In this document: piece after piece, positions 20,634-33,588 of the stretch
How positions within the stretch are numbered: the first letter of the stretch is position 1
Layout: each line of letters opens with the position of its first letter
Source: Aquatica leii
Taxonomy: Eukaryota; Arthropoda; Insecta; Coleoptera; Lampyridae
NCBI GenBank assembly: GCA_035610365.1
Contig: CM069433.1
Coordinates: 131,458,545 to 131,522,544, forward strand
Length of the DNA: 64,000 nucleotides
Reading direction: 5' to 3'
Translations under genes and position numbers: made by a program
Notes under the pieces: generated by a model
Seen by the model: the letters and a program-made list of their open reading frames with translations, nothing else
Told to the model about the DNA's origin: nothing
Databases searched by the model: none

Positions 20634-22815
20634 TCAGATGCTATTTAAAAAATCAAAGTTTTTGTATGTAAAATATGCAAAAACTTGTGACAAAAAAATG
20701 AACACATTAGATGATATTTTGAAAAGTTTACAGTATCACACGTTAGAATGTAGTTTAGTTTAGCTAATACCAAAATATTGAAATCAAAATTTGTAAGATT
20801 TAAGAGATATTAATTTTTTGCTACAATCCTACAATTGTCATATTTTTAAAAAAAAGTATTCAGATTAAAAAAAAAAAAGGTATACAAATGTTATGAATTT
20901 TACAAAGAATGAAAAACTAAAATTAAATATATACCCTAGGTTTCAAAAAAATTGAATTCGTCACTATTACAGAAAAATGTTGCATCCTGCGTTGAATTAC
21001 CTGGTATATACGTAAACCTATTAACCATCAACGTGGACATTCAAAGTAAAAACGAAATGAGTAAATTATAAATAATTACATTGTAACGCTACACCAATTT
21101 TAACAAAGAGCACAGATTATCTAATTTTTATTTATTAATCTAAATTACTTAAATAATATAAGGAAACCTTGAAGAACAATCAAAATAACTTACTAAATTA
21201 TAAATTGCTGAAACGAGGAATAATAACGCCGTAGAATTTAACTATAAGAGCAAAGGTAACAAAAAGATGAATAAATGCAGTTCCTATTAAAATAAAGTTG
21301 TAGTAAGTATATAGTAAAAATTAAAATGGAAACTACACGATGCATGCTGAGTACGTTTTGCTTAAGAATGTACTTTAATTAGCTTGTAAATGTAACTAAA
21401 TAAAAGATAAAAAAACATAAAATTCTCATGTTAGATACATGCTACTTAATTATATAACAAAATAAATACAAAACATAATCTTATATGGCTATGAAAAGAA
21501 ACCCTTGAACATAAACTTATTGCTGGTATAGACAAAGTAGATACATTATCCTTATTATGTATCTTAACAACAAAGTTGATTATTGTTTTTTAGTATTTTT
21601 AAAGCAATTGCTTTTATTCTTATACAACGCCGTATATCAAGTCCATAAATTGTTCTTTCTGTGTCTTAAGTTACATACGATGAAAACGAAACAAACACAA
21701 AAGAAAATTATCAAGACTGAAATATCACGTATTATTTTATTAGCAACTATTATGCATACGCGTTGCAAAACAACAAGAAATCTGATTAATCGCTTTAACT
21801 TGAAAAATTGGTTAAATCAGATTATTATTTTGAAATAAAAGCTTTGCACGATTTATGGTGGTCACAGCCTCAGCGTGTACGTAAATTAACTAACGTGTCT
21901 TACCAATAGTAATAAAAAGATTACGTATGATATTTGCATATAAAATAAGCATAACACACCCACATTGTGCTAAACGTTTACAAGAAATGAAAATAAAATC
22001 AGTTACCGTAGGGAACACCATGGAACACTAAAGAATAAACTGTTTTTTTAACAATTTTGATTATAGTGCGTGTAAATTAGATGACAATTTATTACGAAAG
22101 CAGTCGATCGGCATTGTAATCGCTAAGTAACAAAGTATAACAAATCTAAATTGCATAATAAAATCTATCGGTTATTGTTTTGCAACTTGTAGGTAGGTTG
22201 AAGTGTTTTATTATGTCGTGAACTGTGACCTTGAGTCTAAAATTAGAATTAATAAACTAAAAATTGAAAATTTGACAATTCTATGTGAATCTAAAAAACG
22301 TTAGTATATTTAAAAGGCAAATACGTCAACAAAATTAAAAATAATCATATATTTATGTATTAAATAGTGCGTTAACCAATTTAGTTTTAAATCAAATAAT
22401 CCGTAGAGTTACCACACAACCAACAATAGGAAATAAATCCAACTAATCAAGAGAGAAGTTAAAAATAAAATAATATTGATTTTATATTAAAAAATAACAT
22501 GATAGTACTCATTACACTGATCAACAAACTTTAACTTTTGGTTTTGCCATGAAATGATACACAAGCTTTAATTGTAAACATAACACCTACGTCTTCTGTT
22601 AAAAAAAAAGTTTATCGAGAAACCTTCTAAAAGACAAAAACTGAAGCTACAAATGTAACAACCACAACCAAACAATGACCATATACAACAACAAAATGTG
22701 TATTTGCAACGCTCAATTGCATTTTTGCATTTAACAAACACCAGCAAGGCATCTTTGGCTTTATTACAGAAACCAGTTAAATCAAACAAGTAAAATGGCT
22801 AATGGAATGCCAATA
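20634..22815. other. AT-rich DNA without a recognisable gene
   Basis: Short AT-driven frames only. A frame at 22568-22789 on the minus strand is rich in Cys and Phe but has no motif, and I regard it as spurious. Confidence 0.45.
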
Positions 22816-22819
22816 GTAT

Positions 22820-23480
22820 TCTAAACCGCTTCATACAATTGACGTTCTATTAATATTTGAATTCCATCTCACATCCAACACTAGCTTTAAAATATCGTAC
22901 TGTATAGTCCACAACGCAAGCCATCCAGATCCAAAACAAACAACAAGAACCAATTGGCCTCTCAGCAGTCTATTGTCCATCTAAGTACCCATGAAACAGA
23001 TACTTGATTATAAACTCTCCACTTGATGCGATTATAATGCCAAACACCGAGTTAGCCATTTTTCCACATTTAAACCCACATATTGGACAAAAACGTAAAA
23101 TTCCCAACTGTTTAGAATTGTTCGTCACTAAGAGTTTTACACGCGGATAATTATGAATTATTCTAACTGCTTCTGATCATATGCCGGTAACAGTAATCAT
23201 TTGTTCACAGAAAAAATTAATTAGATTTCAATAGATTTCGCAACAAAAATCCGACTGGGAACACTTTAAATCATTAATTGATGAAAAAACAAACCTGAGA
23301 GTGTTTCTTAAATTAGACACAGAACTGGAAGAAAAAGCCTAGAAATTTACTAATAAGAAGCAACGCAAACCTAGAAACGATGGTTTTAAGCAATACAATA
23401 AAAATCTGCCACCAACTGATTATCAGAAAAAAATGGAACCTCGACAAAGGCTAATAAAGAATACAATAATTTTTGTGCAA
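22820..23480 (+). pseudogene. Jockey-like LINE endonuclease relic
   Basis: In several frames the plus strand shows an apurinic-type endonuclease of a LINE: PIGLSAVYCPSKYP, then NPHIGQKRKIPNCLELFVTK, then TASDHMPVTVII at about 23167 (the conserved SDH catalytic motif). The linker towards RT follows (QQKSDWEHFKSLIDEKTNL). Stops and frameshifts separate the blocks. No RT follows, so the copy is a fragment. Confidence 0.7.
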
Positions 23481-23484
23481 ATCA

Positions 23485-25740
23485 TCTAAGGGAGGTCGGA
23501 GGCCATTCTACCACCTATCTTGCCTAATAAACAACAAAGACGATTGAAAGTTTAAAACGGCATTGAAAACTGAAATAAGAGAGACACACCAGAGTACAAC
23601 TCAAGTTTTGAAAGAACTAATAGATGATTCAGTTATGTTAACCTCATTCTTAAATTTTGCATTTAAACTAAAATTTAAAATTGTAATTGAATTAAACTAA
23701 AATACACAATAGAAAGTTGCTGAAATAATATTAATAAGAAAGAAAACTGTTACATGTCATTAATTATGTAATCGCTATAGATGGTAATTGGAAGTAACGT
23801 TCAAGCCCTTACTGGTTTCTCAAAGCGCGAACGGAAGGCATTTTTACTCAGTGCCGGTCATTTGGACGTTTGAATTTGCTGCAATCGGTTGATCTTATTA
23901 AAACGCTTTCCGCTAAACTGTAAGTAATTCTTCTTTATATTTAATTTTCATCGTTAGGATTATATTTATAGGATTAGAAAACATTTTGGCAGGAGTACCG
24001 ATTTAGTAAATTATATAAGCGATTGCAGGTAAATTTTAAGATGGCGTCAACATGTGTTTCAATACTATTTAACTCTTAACAGTTATAAATAAAAGGAATT
24101 TTGTTTCTTGCTGTCCATGGAGATATTGATACAATAAGCCCCGTGCGCTTATTTTGTGAACTTTCTATATGACGATTACTGCATCGAGTCTGAATCAAGC
24201 TAAGTATCGTATTGGGAAACCAGTTTGTTATTTGAAATTCTATATCTTCAGCGTTCAACGTGTGTTATCCGATTTCACCGTATCATTAATTTTTTTTCTA
24301 GTTTGTAACATTCAAAAATTTAATCGTATATCATACTAAAACGTTTACTTTCAGTCCTAAATTTTACAGCATTGTTAACATTAGGTAATACCGCTGTGTA
24401 CGCTAACACCCGTCAAGTTTCTTTGATCAATTTGATTGTAATAAAAGCCAGATTTAGGCACATAACGTCGTACGTAAGCTTACTTACTACGTTAATTGTC
24501 AACTATAACTACTCAATATCAAGGAAGTTTGGTGAGGTAAGTTTTTGAATCTTTTCTTTCTTTATGCGGTGTTATTATTTATAATTCTCAAATCCTTACG
24601 TGTCACGACTGTATGTACGTAACTAGGTGACCGATTAAGTTGGAAATTTCTGGTTTCTAATAATTTTTTTGCTATTAAAATCTGTAAACCTTCATTTATT
24701 CTATTCAATCGAAATCACAAAAGTGTCAGTTTGTTAATTACCGTATTGAATATTGATCTGCTTAAATTTTTATAATTGTTGTTAAATAGTTTAGTATAGT
24801 ACATGTTGTTATTGGGGAAATATATATTCACTTGTTACTTTGTTCTTACTCGCTTTTTTTCTATCCTGTTCGTTTCGTAGTGGGTTCAGACGTACCTTTA
24901 GTAACTCCAAGCCGAGTATCTTTATTAGTACGTGGAGTTGCGCCTGGGTGTTTTCCTATCTGTATTACAGTTTCTCAACCACACCCACTCATCAACATTG
25001 TCAACCGTCAAATAAATCTGCGTTATATCGACCAACAAATTTGCTCACAATAATGGTTAAGAACAAAATTTAATTTCTAACCATCACTTCGGCTTTTGAA
25101 CCAAACACTCAACCATAAAACAAATCTTGCGAGTAGTTGATACTAAAAACAAAACTTGAAGATAAAAGGTTAGAACTAAACCGATACTGCCATTTTGTAA
25201 ATTTAGTAAAATTTATAAAAAGTGTTCATATAGAACGCGGTTTAAAACCAGAAAATCTTTATATTTCGAAACATCATATCTTAAAAATAAAAAAAAACAT
25301 TTAAAAAAGTATAAATGTGGATTTGACACAACAAAACATACTAGAAAATGGCCAGATATACTACATACATAACTTAAGGCTTAAAATTGGTTTGGTGGCA
25401 ATTTATCTAAGTAAAACAAGATTTATGAGATTAAAAATGCCATTCTATTATTAAACGTTAGAATTCGTTTATTAATTAGTGAAAATCTTAGAAACATCCA
25501 TATTATTACGATTCGTATTTATTTTATTCTGTCGGATTTTTGTTTTTATAACGTTGCAATTTGATATAAAATTTTAAATAAGTCAAAAAAATGTCGATTT
25601 CTATAGCCACCTATCCAATAACGCCTGCACTTAGTTTGTTATTTTTTAGATAATAGTTATTGATTCGTATGGTTTGTTAATCTCGTTTATTACGAATTGC
25701 ATCAAACGAAATTAATTTAAAAAAAGCTACTTCGCTACTT
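23485..25740. other. Gene-poor stretch with a possible capped-transcript start
   Basis: No gene supported. At about 23848-23919 a TCAGTG initiator-like site is followed by a moderately GC-rich leader and a donor-like CTGTAAGTAA, which could be a first exon or a LINE 5' end. Frames at 24076-24258 and 24832-25073 have no recognisable motif. Confidence 0.3.
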
Positions 25741-25741
25741 A

Positions 25742-25875
25742 TTATAAAGTTTTTGCATTCATTAGATACGTATTGAGTCCAACTTTATTGTTATCATTCA
25801 AAACCAAGCTAATATTGTTATTAAATTCACTGAACAAACAATGCAAGTTGCCCGTGTGTATAGGCAACCAACAAT
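25742..25875 (-). CDS. Possible terminal exon of an unidentified host gene
   Basis: The frame ends ...LMNAKTL then TAA, with an AATAAA on the minus strand about 50 bp further on (plus-strand 25686-25691). Two acceptor-like AGs exist. The one giving an exon start at 25875 joins in frame with the upstream 51-nt exon (phase 1), and the one at 25888 has the better pyrimidine context but the wrong phase. Composition looks coding (WLPIHTGNLHCLFSEFNNNI, one N-glycosylation sequon). Linkage to the other exons is uncertain. Confidence 0.35.
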
Positions 25876-26167
25876 CTTCCGACACCACCTTAAAAAATAT
25901 TTTTGTCATTTTGCTTAAAATAACAAATTTAATGTACAGATTAATTGTTGATATTTTGACGTAATGACGATTAATGTGCACTAGAATCAATAACATACAT
26001 GACTAGATGACGAACTGTAAATTCAAATATTTACAGAAAAAATATTTTTTTTTAAATTCTGTCAATATTGTTTTTTTTGGAATGTGCCTCTTACCGACTA
26101 TAGAAAAAAAAAATATTTTACTATTACAGCAAACAAATATATTTAAAAACAAATTAGTTGTACTCAC

Positions 26168-26218
26168 ATTTAAGTGCCATTAGATTTGGTTGTCCAAACA
26201 GTGGTACAAAGTTCTTAC
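26168..26218 (-). CDS. 51-nt internal exon of an unidentified host gene
   Basis: The minus strand reads a pyrimidine-rich acceptor ending CAGAG, then an open 51-nt segment encoding GKNFVPLFGQPNLMALK when the first codon is completed by the G ending the upstream exon, then donor GTGAGT. Entry and exit are both phase 1, matching the exon at 26828-26950. The residue content is not AT-driven. I do not recognise the protein. Confidence 0.55.
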
Positions 26219-26827
26219 CTCTGAAAAAGATATAATATTATAAAAAATGGCTACTAATTTACTTACAAGTAAATAATATAATAATATATTTATGTACAAG
26301 TTTAGAAAAGTGATAGTTTTTCAGTGAATTCGTCGAATTCAGGAGCGAGCGTAGCTCACGTGTGGATCAAATTCACACGAACGTAATTTTCTAGCGTGTA
26401 GATGATGTTATTTTTTTCGTGTACTTAACGAAAATAATGCTATTATGAGAATGTTGAAGAATAATAATAATAATAATGTTATCAAGGTATGTCAACCATA
26501 TGAGCAAGTAAATAATTTGTTAAAAAAATAGTCATCGAAGATGAGTCAATCAAACGAGAATAATTAAGAAAATTTGCAATTGGTACCAGAAGCACAATCA
26601 AGTTTATTCCAAAAAAGTCCAAAGCGAAATACGAGAAAACTTTTTTGACTGGAGAAATAAAAAAATGTGAGACAAATGAAGATATTCTATTTTTTTAATA
26701 TAAATTTGCACTGATTTCTAAATACTCTTAGGTGAAAACACGATGCTCAGTGTATTCGATATTGAAAAGTACTTTACCAATAAATGAAAATGTATATATT
26801 TTTGCATATAGAAAGTTGCTGGCTTAC

Positions 26828-26950
26828 CTGAAACGTTAAAATGACCATTATGTGCCAAAAAATTCTCTGAAACGTCAACATCAACACTACGAGCAAGCGA
26901 AGTAATGAATTCTAATTTGTCGGGACTTGCGTTGCGGTCACTTCCCCCAT
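26828..26950 (-). CDS. 123-nt internal exon of an unidentified host gene
   Basis: Bounded by an acceptor TAAAAG (AG at 26952-26951) and a perfect donor CAG/GTAAGC (26827 downwards). Open in one frame across all 123 nt, with entry and exit in phase 1. It encodes GGSDRNASPDKLEFITSLAR and then SVDVDVSENFLAHNGHFNVS. The mixed, polar composition and two N-glycosylation sequons (NAS, NVS) suggest a real, possibly extracellular protein segment. Unlike its surroundings it is not AT-biased in codon choice. It splices in phase to the 51-nt exon at 26168-26218. Upstream exons were not found. Confidence 0.6.
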
Positions 26951-27849
26951 CTTTTAGTGTAATATGTAATAATTAAACAAATTGTTCATTTACAATTTAC
27001 ACTAATAAATGATATGAATTTAAAAAAGTCCTGCTAACTGATACAGTGAAGAAAAGTGTTGCTAACGAGAAAAGTTCTATTTTTCTTCACGATCTTAAAC
27101 AATGTGTCACTTTTCTATCAAGCAAAACTTATTTTATTGGCAAAAGTCACAAACATATTCATGTTTTGGCACCGGAACATCGCTTGTAAGTTTCCTATTT
27201 CGAAAAAGAACTTTTACAAAACAGGAATTGGTCGTTTTCATTTTTTGAAACTTGCCCAATTTCTTCCATATTGTCTGATCAGTAAAAAAATATTTTTTTG
27301 TTCATCTTCTAACTCAGTTTCCAAAATGTTTGTATGTTTTTTTTACCATTCTGCTTTCGCTGCTTACTCGAAAATATACATATTATCTTTATTGCTCTCT
27401 TTAAATTTTTTAGGGATTCTTCTCGACAGTTTTCTAACTCGTTCTTATGTAACAAAGTTATTATTTTCTACCCCGTGACATTCTTTGTAAGTGCTGACAA
27501 AAGCAAGATTTTAAATGAGAAAAGTATTAGTCTCTTACCTCTGCAACCAACAATTATTTGAAAGTTTACTTTAAACTATAAATAAACGTCTCGCTCTAAT
27601 TCAAAATTTAAATCCAATTGTCTGATCAATTGTGTATTGTAAGGATAACCAAATAAAAAGAGGATCGACGCGAAGACGCCGTTGTGTAAAATCCTAAGGC
27701 TATTTACAACCATTTTATTCTCGGCACACCTTTAAGTTAAAGTGTAAATTGTGCCAAGACAAAATTTTATGCAATTTATAAAACTTTAACTTTAACACTA
27801 CCAAAACTACATACAAATTAGAAACAAAGTTAAATCTAAAATAAGAAAT

Positions 27850-29500
27850 ATTAGAAAAGAGCATTGGCTTGAGTTCACTAAAGACATGGAAAATGACCTA
27901 TATGGTTCACAAAAGAAAATATGAAAACTACTTAGAGGATAATGAAACCAGTAAAAGAATATAAAGAAATAAAGCTAATAATTAAAACAGAATAGGAAGA
28001 ACATTTTAAGCAACTGTACAGTGCAGCAACTCCTACAAATGACAATGACGAAAACACATACGACGACAGTGAATTTATCATTACAGAAACACAATTGGAG
28101 TCGGCTATACGAAAATTAAGAAATAGAAAAGCACCAGGGATCGATACGATAACTAACGAATTAATTGAATATGCAAATGGGGGCCTTGCAAAGCAGCTTA
28201 CAATACTCTTTCAAAAAATTTTAGACGAGGGCAACGTACCAGAAGAATGGAAAACAAGTATTACTATTCCAATATACAAGAAAGGCAATAAAAAGTGCCC
28301 AAACAACTACAGAAGCATAACACTATTTACGACCTGTCTCGAAACTTTTCACAAGTATAATAAAGACTGAAATTAGTACCCTAGCCCCAATTAGTGAAGA
28401 ACAGCAAGGATTTCATAAAAATAGATCCACAACAGATCAAATATTTATTCTCAGACAAATTATAGAAAAATCAATTGAATATTGCACTCCGGTTTATCTC
28501 TGTTTTATCGACATGACCAAAGCATTCGACAAAGTACAGTTAAAAGACGTTATTACAATACTAAATTAAAAACAAATACCAAATAAAATAATCGGAGTTA
28601 TAAAAGATTTAAACACCAATAACAAAACCAAAATAGGAACAAACGGCGAGCTCACAAAATAAATTCCTATAAATGGAGGCATAAGACAAAGGGTCAGCCT
28701 CAGTCCTCTGCTATTTAATTTGATCATGGACAAGACAGTTGAAGAGGTCAAACAAGAAAGACATGGATACAGGATGGGCGATCAAAAACTGAAAATAATA
28801 TGCTACGCCGATGACGCAGTAATAATGTCAGAAACAGAAAATGGTCTCCAACGCCTATTGAATAAGTATAAAATAGAAGCAGAAAAGTACAACATCAGCT
28901 ATCACTAGAAAAAACAAAATGTCTCACAACATCAAGAGAATCCCTAAGATGCAAATTAGTTATTGACAACAAGCCTATTGAGGTAATGAAATTTACATAT
29001 CTAGTACATCTATCCAGCTACACAGACCTATACCAAGAAGTTTTCAAACAAACTAGTAAAGCGGCCTCGATCTCAGGTGCCATGAGAGATGATGGATTAA
29101 CAAAGCCATGAACTTTGAAAGTAAAGTTCGCATATACAAGACATGCATTAAACCAATTATGACAAATGCAGCGGAAACAAGAGCTGACACAAGTAGAACG
29201 AAAACCTATTGCGCGCCAACAAAATAATGATATTTCGAAACATTACGGGGAAAACGAGACTGAATAGAATAAGAAACGACGAGATACGACGCAGATGCAG
29301 CACAGAGGATATAGTCAGATGGAACAGGCAAAGAAGACGAATGGGGAACGACCATGTACAGAGGATGGGAGACGATAGAATAGCAAAAATTACCAGCAAT
29401 CAAAAACCACTTGGAACCAAACCACCGGGTAGGCCGCAGAAAAGATGGCGGGAATGCTGGACATCAACGTCCCAAGAATAAGTCATCAACCTAAGATATG
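27850..29500 (+). pseudogene. LINE reverse transcriptase (3' two-thirds, decayed)
   Basis: The plus strand shows, in order: ESAIRKLRNRKAPGIDTITN (28095 on), WKTSITIPIYKKGNKKCPNN, EEQQGFHKNRSTTDQIF, motif A with YLCFIDMTKAFDKVQ, GGIRQRVSLSPLLFN, and an intact catalytic CYADDAVIMS at about 28800. The C-terminal block NRIRNDEIRRRCSTEDIVRW ends in GRPQKRW near 29440, typical of arthropod LINEs. The frame breaks at several stops (about 28370, 28567 and 28907). The stop at about 29481 is followed by an A/G-rich tail. No endonuclease was recognised, fitting 5' truncation. Confidence 0.85.
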
Positions 29501-29953
29501 AAGAAAAAGAAGAACTTTGACACTCAATTTGTGAATGACGCCATCTGCGTGTTTTTATTGCTTTAAAATAATAAGATTACAAAGGCGGTTTACGTCACAA
29601 TAATGGGCAAATATATTAACGAATTAACGACCAATTGTTACTGCGCTGATTAGTAATTGTGCTCCCCTCTATGCTAAAATGGCACGAGGATTCAAATCCC
29701 TTTTGCAAAGAAAAATTGTTGTCAATCAGTTTCACAATCCATGAAATTGCGAAGAATATACATATGTTTATATTATTACAATTTTAAACTTTCTACTTAC
29801 AGTGTCAACTGCAAAAGCCCGAATTAAATACCTGCAAGTGAAATATAGACGCAAAGTCTCCATATTAAAAACTTTGTAAAGGAGAAATGTGATTTTCAAT
29901 TTAAGATGGACTATTCAAAACCTCGACCTTAAGTTTGTTGTAGATTTTAAAAT

Positions 29954-30396
29954 ATGACAATAAATCTGTATCTCTATAATTACAGAACTCTAAACAGTAT
30001 TGAACAACACAGAAAACAAAAAACTAATACAACAAAAATATCAGACTCCCAGCTATTACTAGAGGACGTTGAATCGACCGAATATCACTGTGGACAAGGC
30101 ACTCGCAGCAGTATCCCCGGCTATGTTGCAGAAGTCTAATGAGTCAGAAGTACTATCCATGTCATTCGATTAATGCTCTGCACCTTCTTAGCGAAAGCAA
30201 AAAGCATGTCAAAATCTGTGCAATAAATTCGCAGCGTTCTAAGAAATGTTTTAAACGCTGTCAACTTCAATAGAACTTCAAAGAAAAACAAAATTGGACC
30301 ATTTTTGTAATTATTTAACAGCAGAACTGCAGGACTTTCCTTTAGAAGATGTAGAGATTTTTATGAACGAAGTAACTGGGAATCTGCTGCAATAAA
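29954..30396 (+). pseudogene. MADF/BESS-type protein C-terminal relic
   Basis: At about 30295-30394 the plus strand reads DHFCNYLTAELQDFPLEDVE and then IFMNEVTGNLLQ followed by a stop. This is the C-terminal amphipathic motif of insect MADF-domain proteins, many of them transposon-derived. Weak matching frames continue upstream to about 30060. The MADF domain itself was not found. Confidence 0.45.
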
Positions 30397-30639
30397 TAAA
30401 AAGCTACGAGGGTGCTAGTTTTTAATATATATATAAAAATAAATTTTATTGGCATTAATAGGAATTTGCGTGTTAAATGACAAGAAAATTGTTTGAATGC
30501 ATTTAATATTTGTCTAATATGTTTCCACTGCTACGGAGCAACTTCTGAATTTAACAGTGTTGGATTGCTAGATCCTATTCGTCTTGAAACAGATATTAAA
30601 GGTTCAAGAGCACTGGTTTCTGGTGCATTATTTCGCCAT

Positions 30640-31860
30640 TCACCTAACAGGATTTAGCTTTTCAGCGTGTTTTGGCAGTAAACGGTTGCGTTTGGCTTCG
30701 TACACAAGTCCTGCTTCTGAGAATAGCCTTTCACACTGCACACTGCTGCTAGAAGATGAAAAATATACCTTCACTAATTTTGATAGAATTGGGTATTGTT
30801 TGGCGTTGGTTAACCACCACTTGAAAGAGTCTTCTTTTCGGTCCAGACGAAGCGTTTTCAAATAATAATCAATCTCATTTGCTGCTTCCCCATGTCATGA
30901 GATTAGTCTGTTCTTTTTGCAACTTCGTCACAGCAGTTCCAAAAATTGTTGTGTATTTTTCCACTGTCACCATCACTATGCTCATTTGTGATTGTCTTCT
31001 TGGCAGATGGAGAATAATCAATGTCATCGGGTGATTCATCATCACATTCAAAATCAAAGCTCATATTTAAGCCTTGTAATAGAATTTATTTTCTCGCTCT
31101 TTCGGCTTGAGCTAATCTCAAGAAACTGGTTTTAAATCTCAGATCCAGAAAAGTTGCAACCAAAAATTTGTCATTCTCTTTAAAGTTCCAGCTAAGTTCT
31201 TAGTGACGATCTCATATTCAATAACTTAGGTGTTTCTACTGCAGTCTCTTTCTCTCCCAGGTATTTAATCAATGTGACAACATGTGGTATAACTTCAGAA
31301 ATACATGAAAGACCAAAGTTAGTAATTTTAGTTATCTCTTCGAATGGTTTGAGGAGTTTTATACATTCCTCCATTAATTCCCACTGAGTTGACAGCAAGT
31401 TATTTAAAGTATCATGGTCGGTAACATACAAGTATACAGCTTGTTTCTGTTCTAGAAGTCGTTCCATCAAATAATAATTAGAATTCCAACGAGTGCTGAC
31501 GTCTTGTACATGTTGGCGATCTGGTAAGTTAATTTCTTGACAGAGTTTTTCTTGTGCAATAACAGAGTGATTATAGTGGGTTACATTGACAGCTAGTTGA
31601 AGAAAATGATTAAAACACCTTGCAGAATTAAATTCTGCAACTCGTACGCCTTTTATCATGTTAGCTCCACTATCGTCTACAACCAAATGAACCTTTTTTT
31701 GAAATATGTTTCATAACTCTGCAATGGCACTTAGCTCTTTTGCAATATTTTCACCGGTATGTGATCAAAGAAACCTTTGCATTACCAAAACACCATGTTT
31801 CAGAGTAAATTCTGGTGACAACCAATGTGCATTGAAACTTTTAGATCATCATCATTTAAA
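30640..31860 (-). pseudogene. hAT-family (ZBED-like) transposase relic
   Basis: On the minus strand: near 31860, LNDDDLKVSMHIGCHQN. Then 31686-31192 carries VVDDSGANMIKGVRVAEFNS, CFNHFLQLAVN, QHVQDVSTRWNSNYYLMERL and PFEEITKITN, the RNase H-like core of hAT transposases including the conserved C-x2-H-x-L and STRWNS blocks. Then 30861-30640 carries DSFKWW, YPILSKLVKVYFSSSSSSVQ and CERLFSEAG, the C-terminal hAT dimerisation domain. Stops and a frameshifted acidic linker lie between. Terminal repeats were not identified. Confidence 0.88.
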
Positions 31861-32540
31861 CTAATAATGCATATTAATCACAAATTCAAAAAAATAAAAA
31901 ATAATTTTAAAGAAACAAATATTTTATAAATAATTTGTTACTTAACTTTAATTAGTTATATACTAATAAATTAAAAAAAAATAATATATCTAATATAAAT
32001 ATAAATCTAGAAACGAATACTATATGTATAAAAACATCAATTAATTAAATATTGGGTACAGATTCTTAAAAAATCATTTTTTTCAAAATAGACGAGCTTG
32101 ATAGAAAACTTATTCTTCAGTGGTCGATATTCCGACTACTTCTACCGTGGATTTTCTTTGAAACATACAAGTTACCTCCCTGATCGGTATCTTCTTGTTT
32201 GATCATTGAATTGCGTTATTTATTGCGTTTTAAAATACCGCACTTCTTTTTACAAAGGTCAGTTACTTTAAAGATGTTTTTGGTTTTTGCGGTTTTAATA
32301 TTATGAAAATTGCGATTTCTACTTTTTTGATTTAAATCGAATGAATATAATTTCGATAAAAATAAATCAAAACGCCCGAATCAATTTCAATGACCTTATT
32401 TATTTAAAAACCATTATATCATGCATTTATCTGACCAACAAAAACAATTGGCGGTGCTTATAAAAACCGTAAGTGTTTTTACAAACAAATTACGTGCCAA
32501 AAGGTACGTGACTTAACTTTTACATTTTTTTTTTACTAAA

Positions 32541-32579
32541 CTGTGATTTAGCATAATACATTTTAATGCTAAATCACAG
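32541..32579. repeat. Perfect 14-bp hairpin
   Basis: CTGTGATTTAGCAT at 32541-32554 pairs exactly with ATGCTAAATCACAG at 32566-32579 around an 11-base loop. Confidence 0.85.
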
Positions 32580-33186
32580 AGATTACTTTAAGACAATTTA
32601 ATTTTTTGGCTTTTATTTGGTTTTACATTATTTTTTTAAATAACGTTACTTTTGGACATCTTCGATTTTTTAAGTATCAGTTACTGTATGTCGAATAGCT
32701 ATTATTATTATTTGAGTATTTGTTCTGATCATAAGCTATTCTTTTATTATTTGAAACATTGTACTTATCTTCACTAATTGATCAATTCTTAAATATCCAA
32801 ATTTTAAAGAATTGATTCCATAGTGTCATAAACAAACTTAATAATTTTCTAAAGTTAAGACGTATAACAAGTAATAAAAAGTTTTATTAGTAATATACTA
32901 CAGATTAGTAGATAATAAAACTAGTCTGTATTATCTCAAATGTCGGTTCCTAAAAGCTCGTATAGGGTACTGACGTTAGCAGCAAGCAATAAATATTCTA
33001 CGTGATATTTATTCTTAATTGTTAAATTTCGACACAATTCTTTGAATGAAAACAGCTTTTCAGTTTTTAAATTCACCACAATGTACAGACTCAATTAAAG
33101 GTTTATTACGTTACAAGTGACAGTAATCTATTTGAGAAGTATTTGAATATTCATACGGAAACTATATGTTTAATTGAAAGTGTAGT

Positions 33187-33588
33187 GGCAAACGCCATCT
33201 AATAGATACATTACTACGTATAAATGAGTAGCATCTATTTTTAATGACAAGGTGGGTACACTCATATGAAAATAAATGGAACAGGAGAATTCCTCGATGC
33301 TAGTTTACATTGTTTGTGTACATCGCCTTTAAATTTATATTCATTCGGCGTGTTGTATTATGTTTTTACACCTGCCGATGTGTCTATTCTTCTGGCTAAG
33401 TAGTTATTTATTGCTATTCTTGCTTATTTCAAAACTAACACTGCAAAATATATGCATTGGCAAAGTTTAATTTTTTCCACATATAGGAAACTATGAATGT
33501 TAGTTAGATAGTAAATATTACAACTTCATAGTTTCTTACACGTGGGTTAACTCGTACGTAGGTCCGTTTCTACGAGATGGCGTTTAGC
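33187..33588. mobile_element. MITE-like element with nested inverted repeats
   Basis: GGCAAACGCCATCTAATAGA at the left and the reverse complement GGCTAAACGCCATCTCGTAG at the right form an imperfect inverted repeat about 25 bp long, around 400 bp apart. Inside, at about 33478-33546, CCACATATAGGAAACTATGA pairs with the reverse complement CCACGTGTAAGAAACTATGA. No coding capacity. The target duplication is unclear. Confidence 0.55.

Noticed and set aside
27056-27561. 140-codon and overlapping 75-codon plus-strand open frames
   Set aside because: Composition is Phe/Leu/Ile-rich as expected from AT-rich DNA, there is no motif, and neither starts in a convincing context.
29157-29403. Two minus-strand frames inside the LINE
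   Set aside because: They are antisense shadows of the LINE RT C-terminal coding sequence.
29650-29705. tRNA-like segment with GGATTCAAATCCC
   Set aside because: Resembles a B box, but no cloverleaf, acceptor stem or A box could be built around it.
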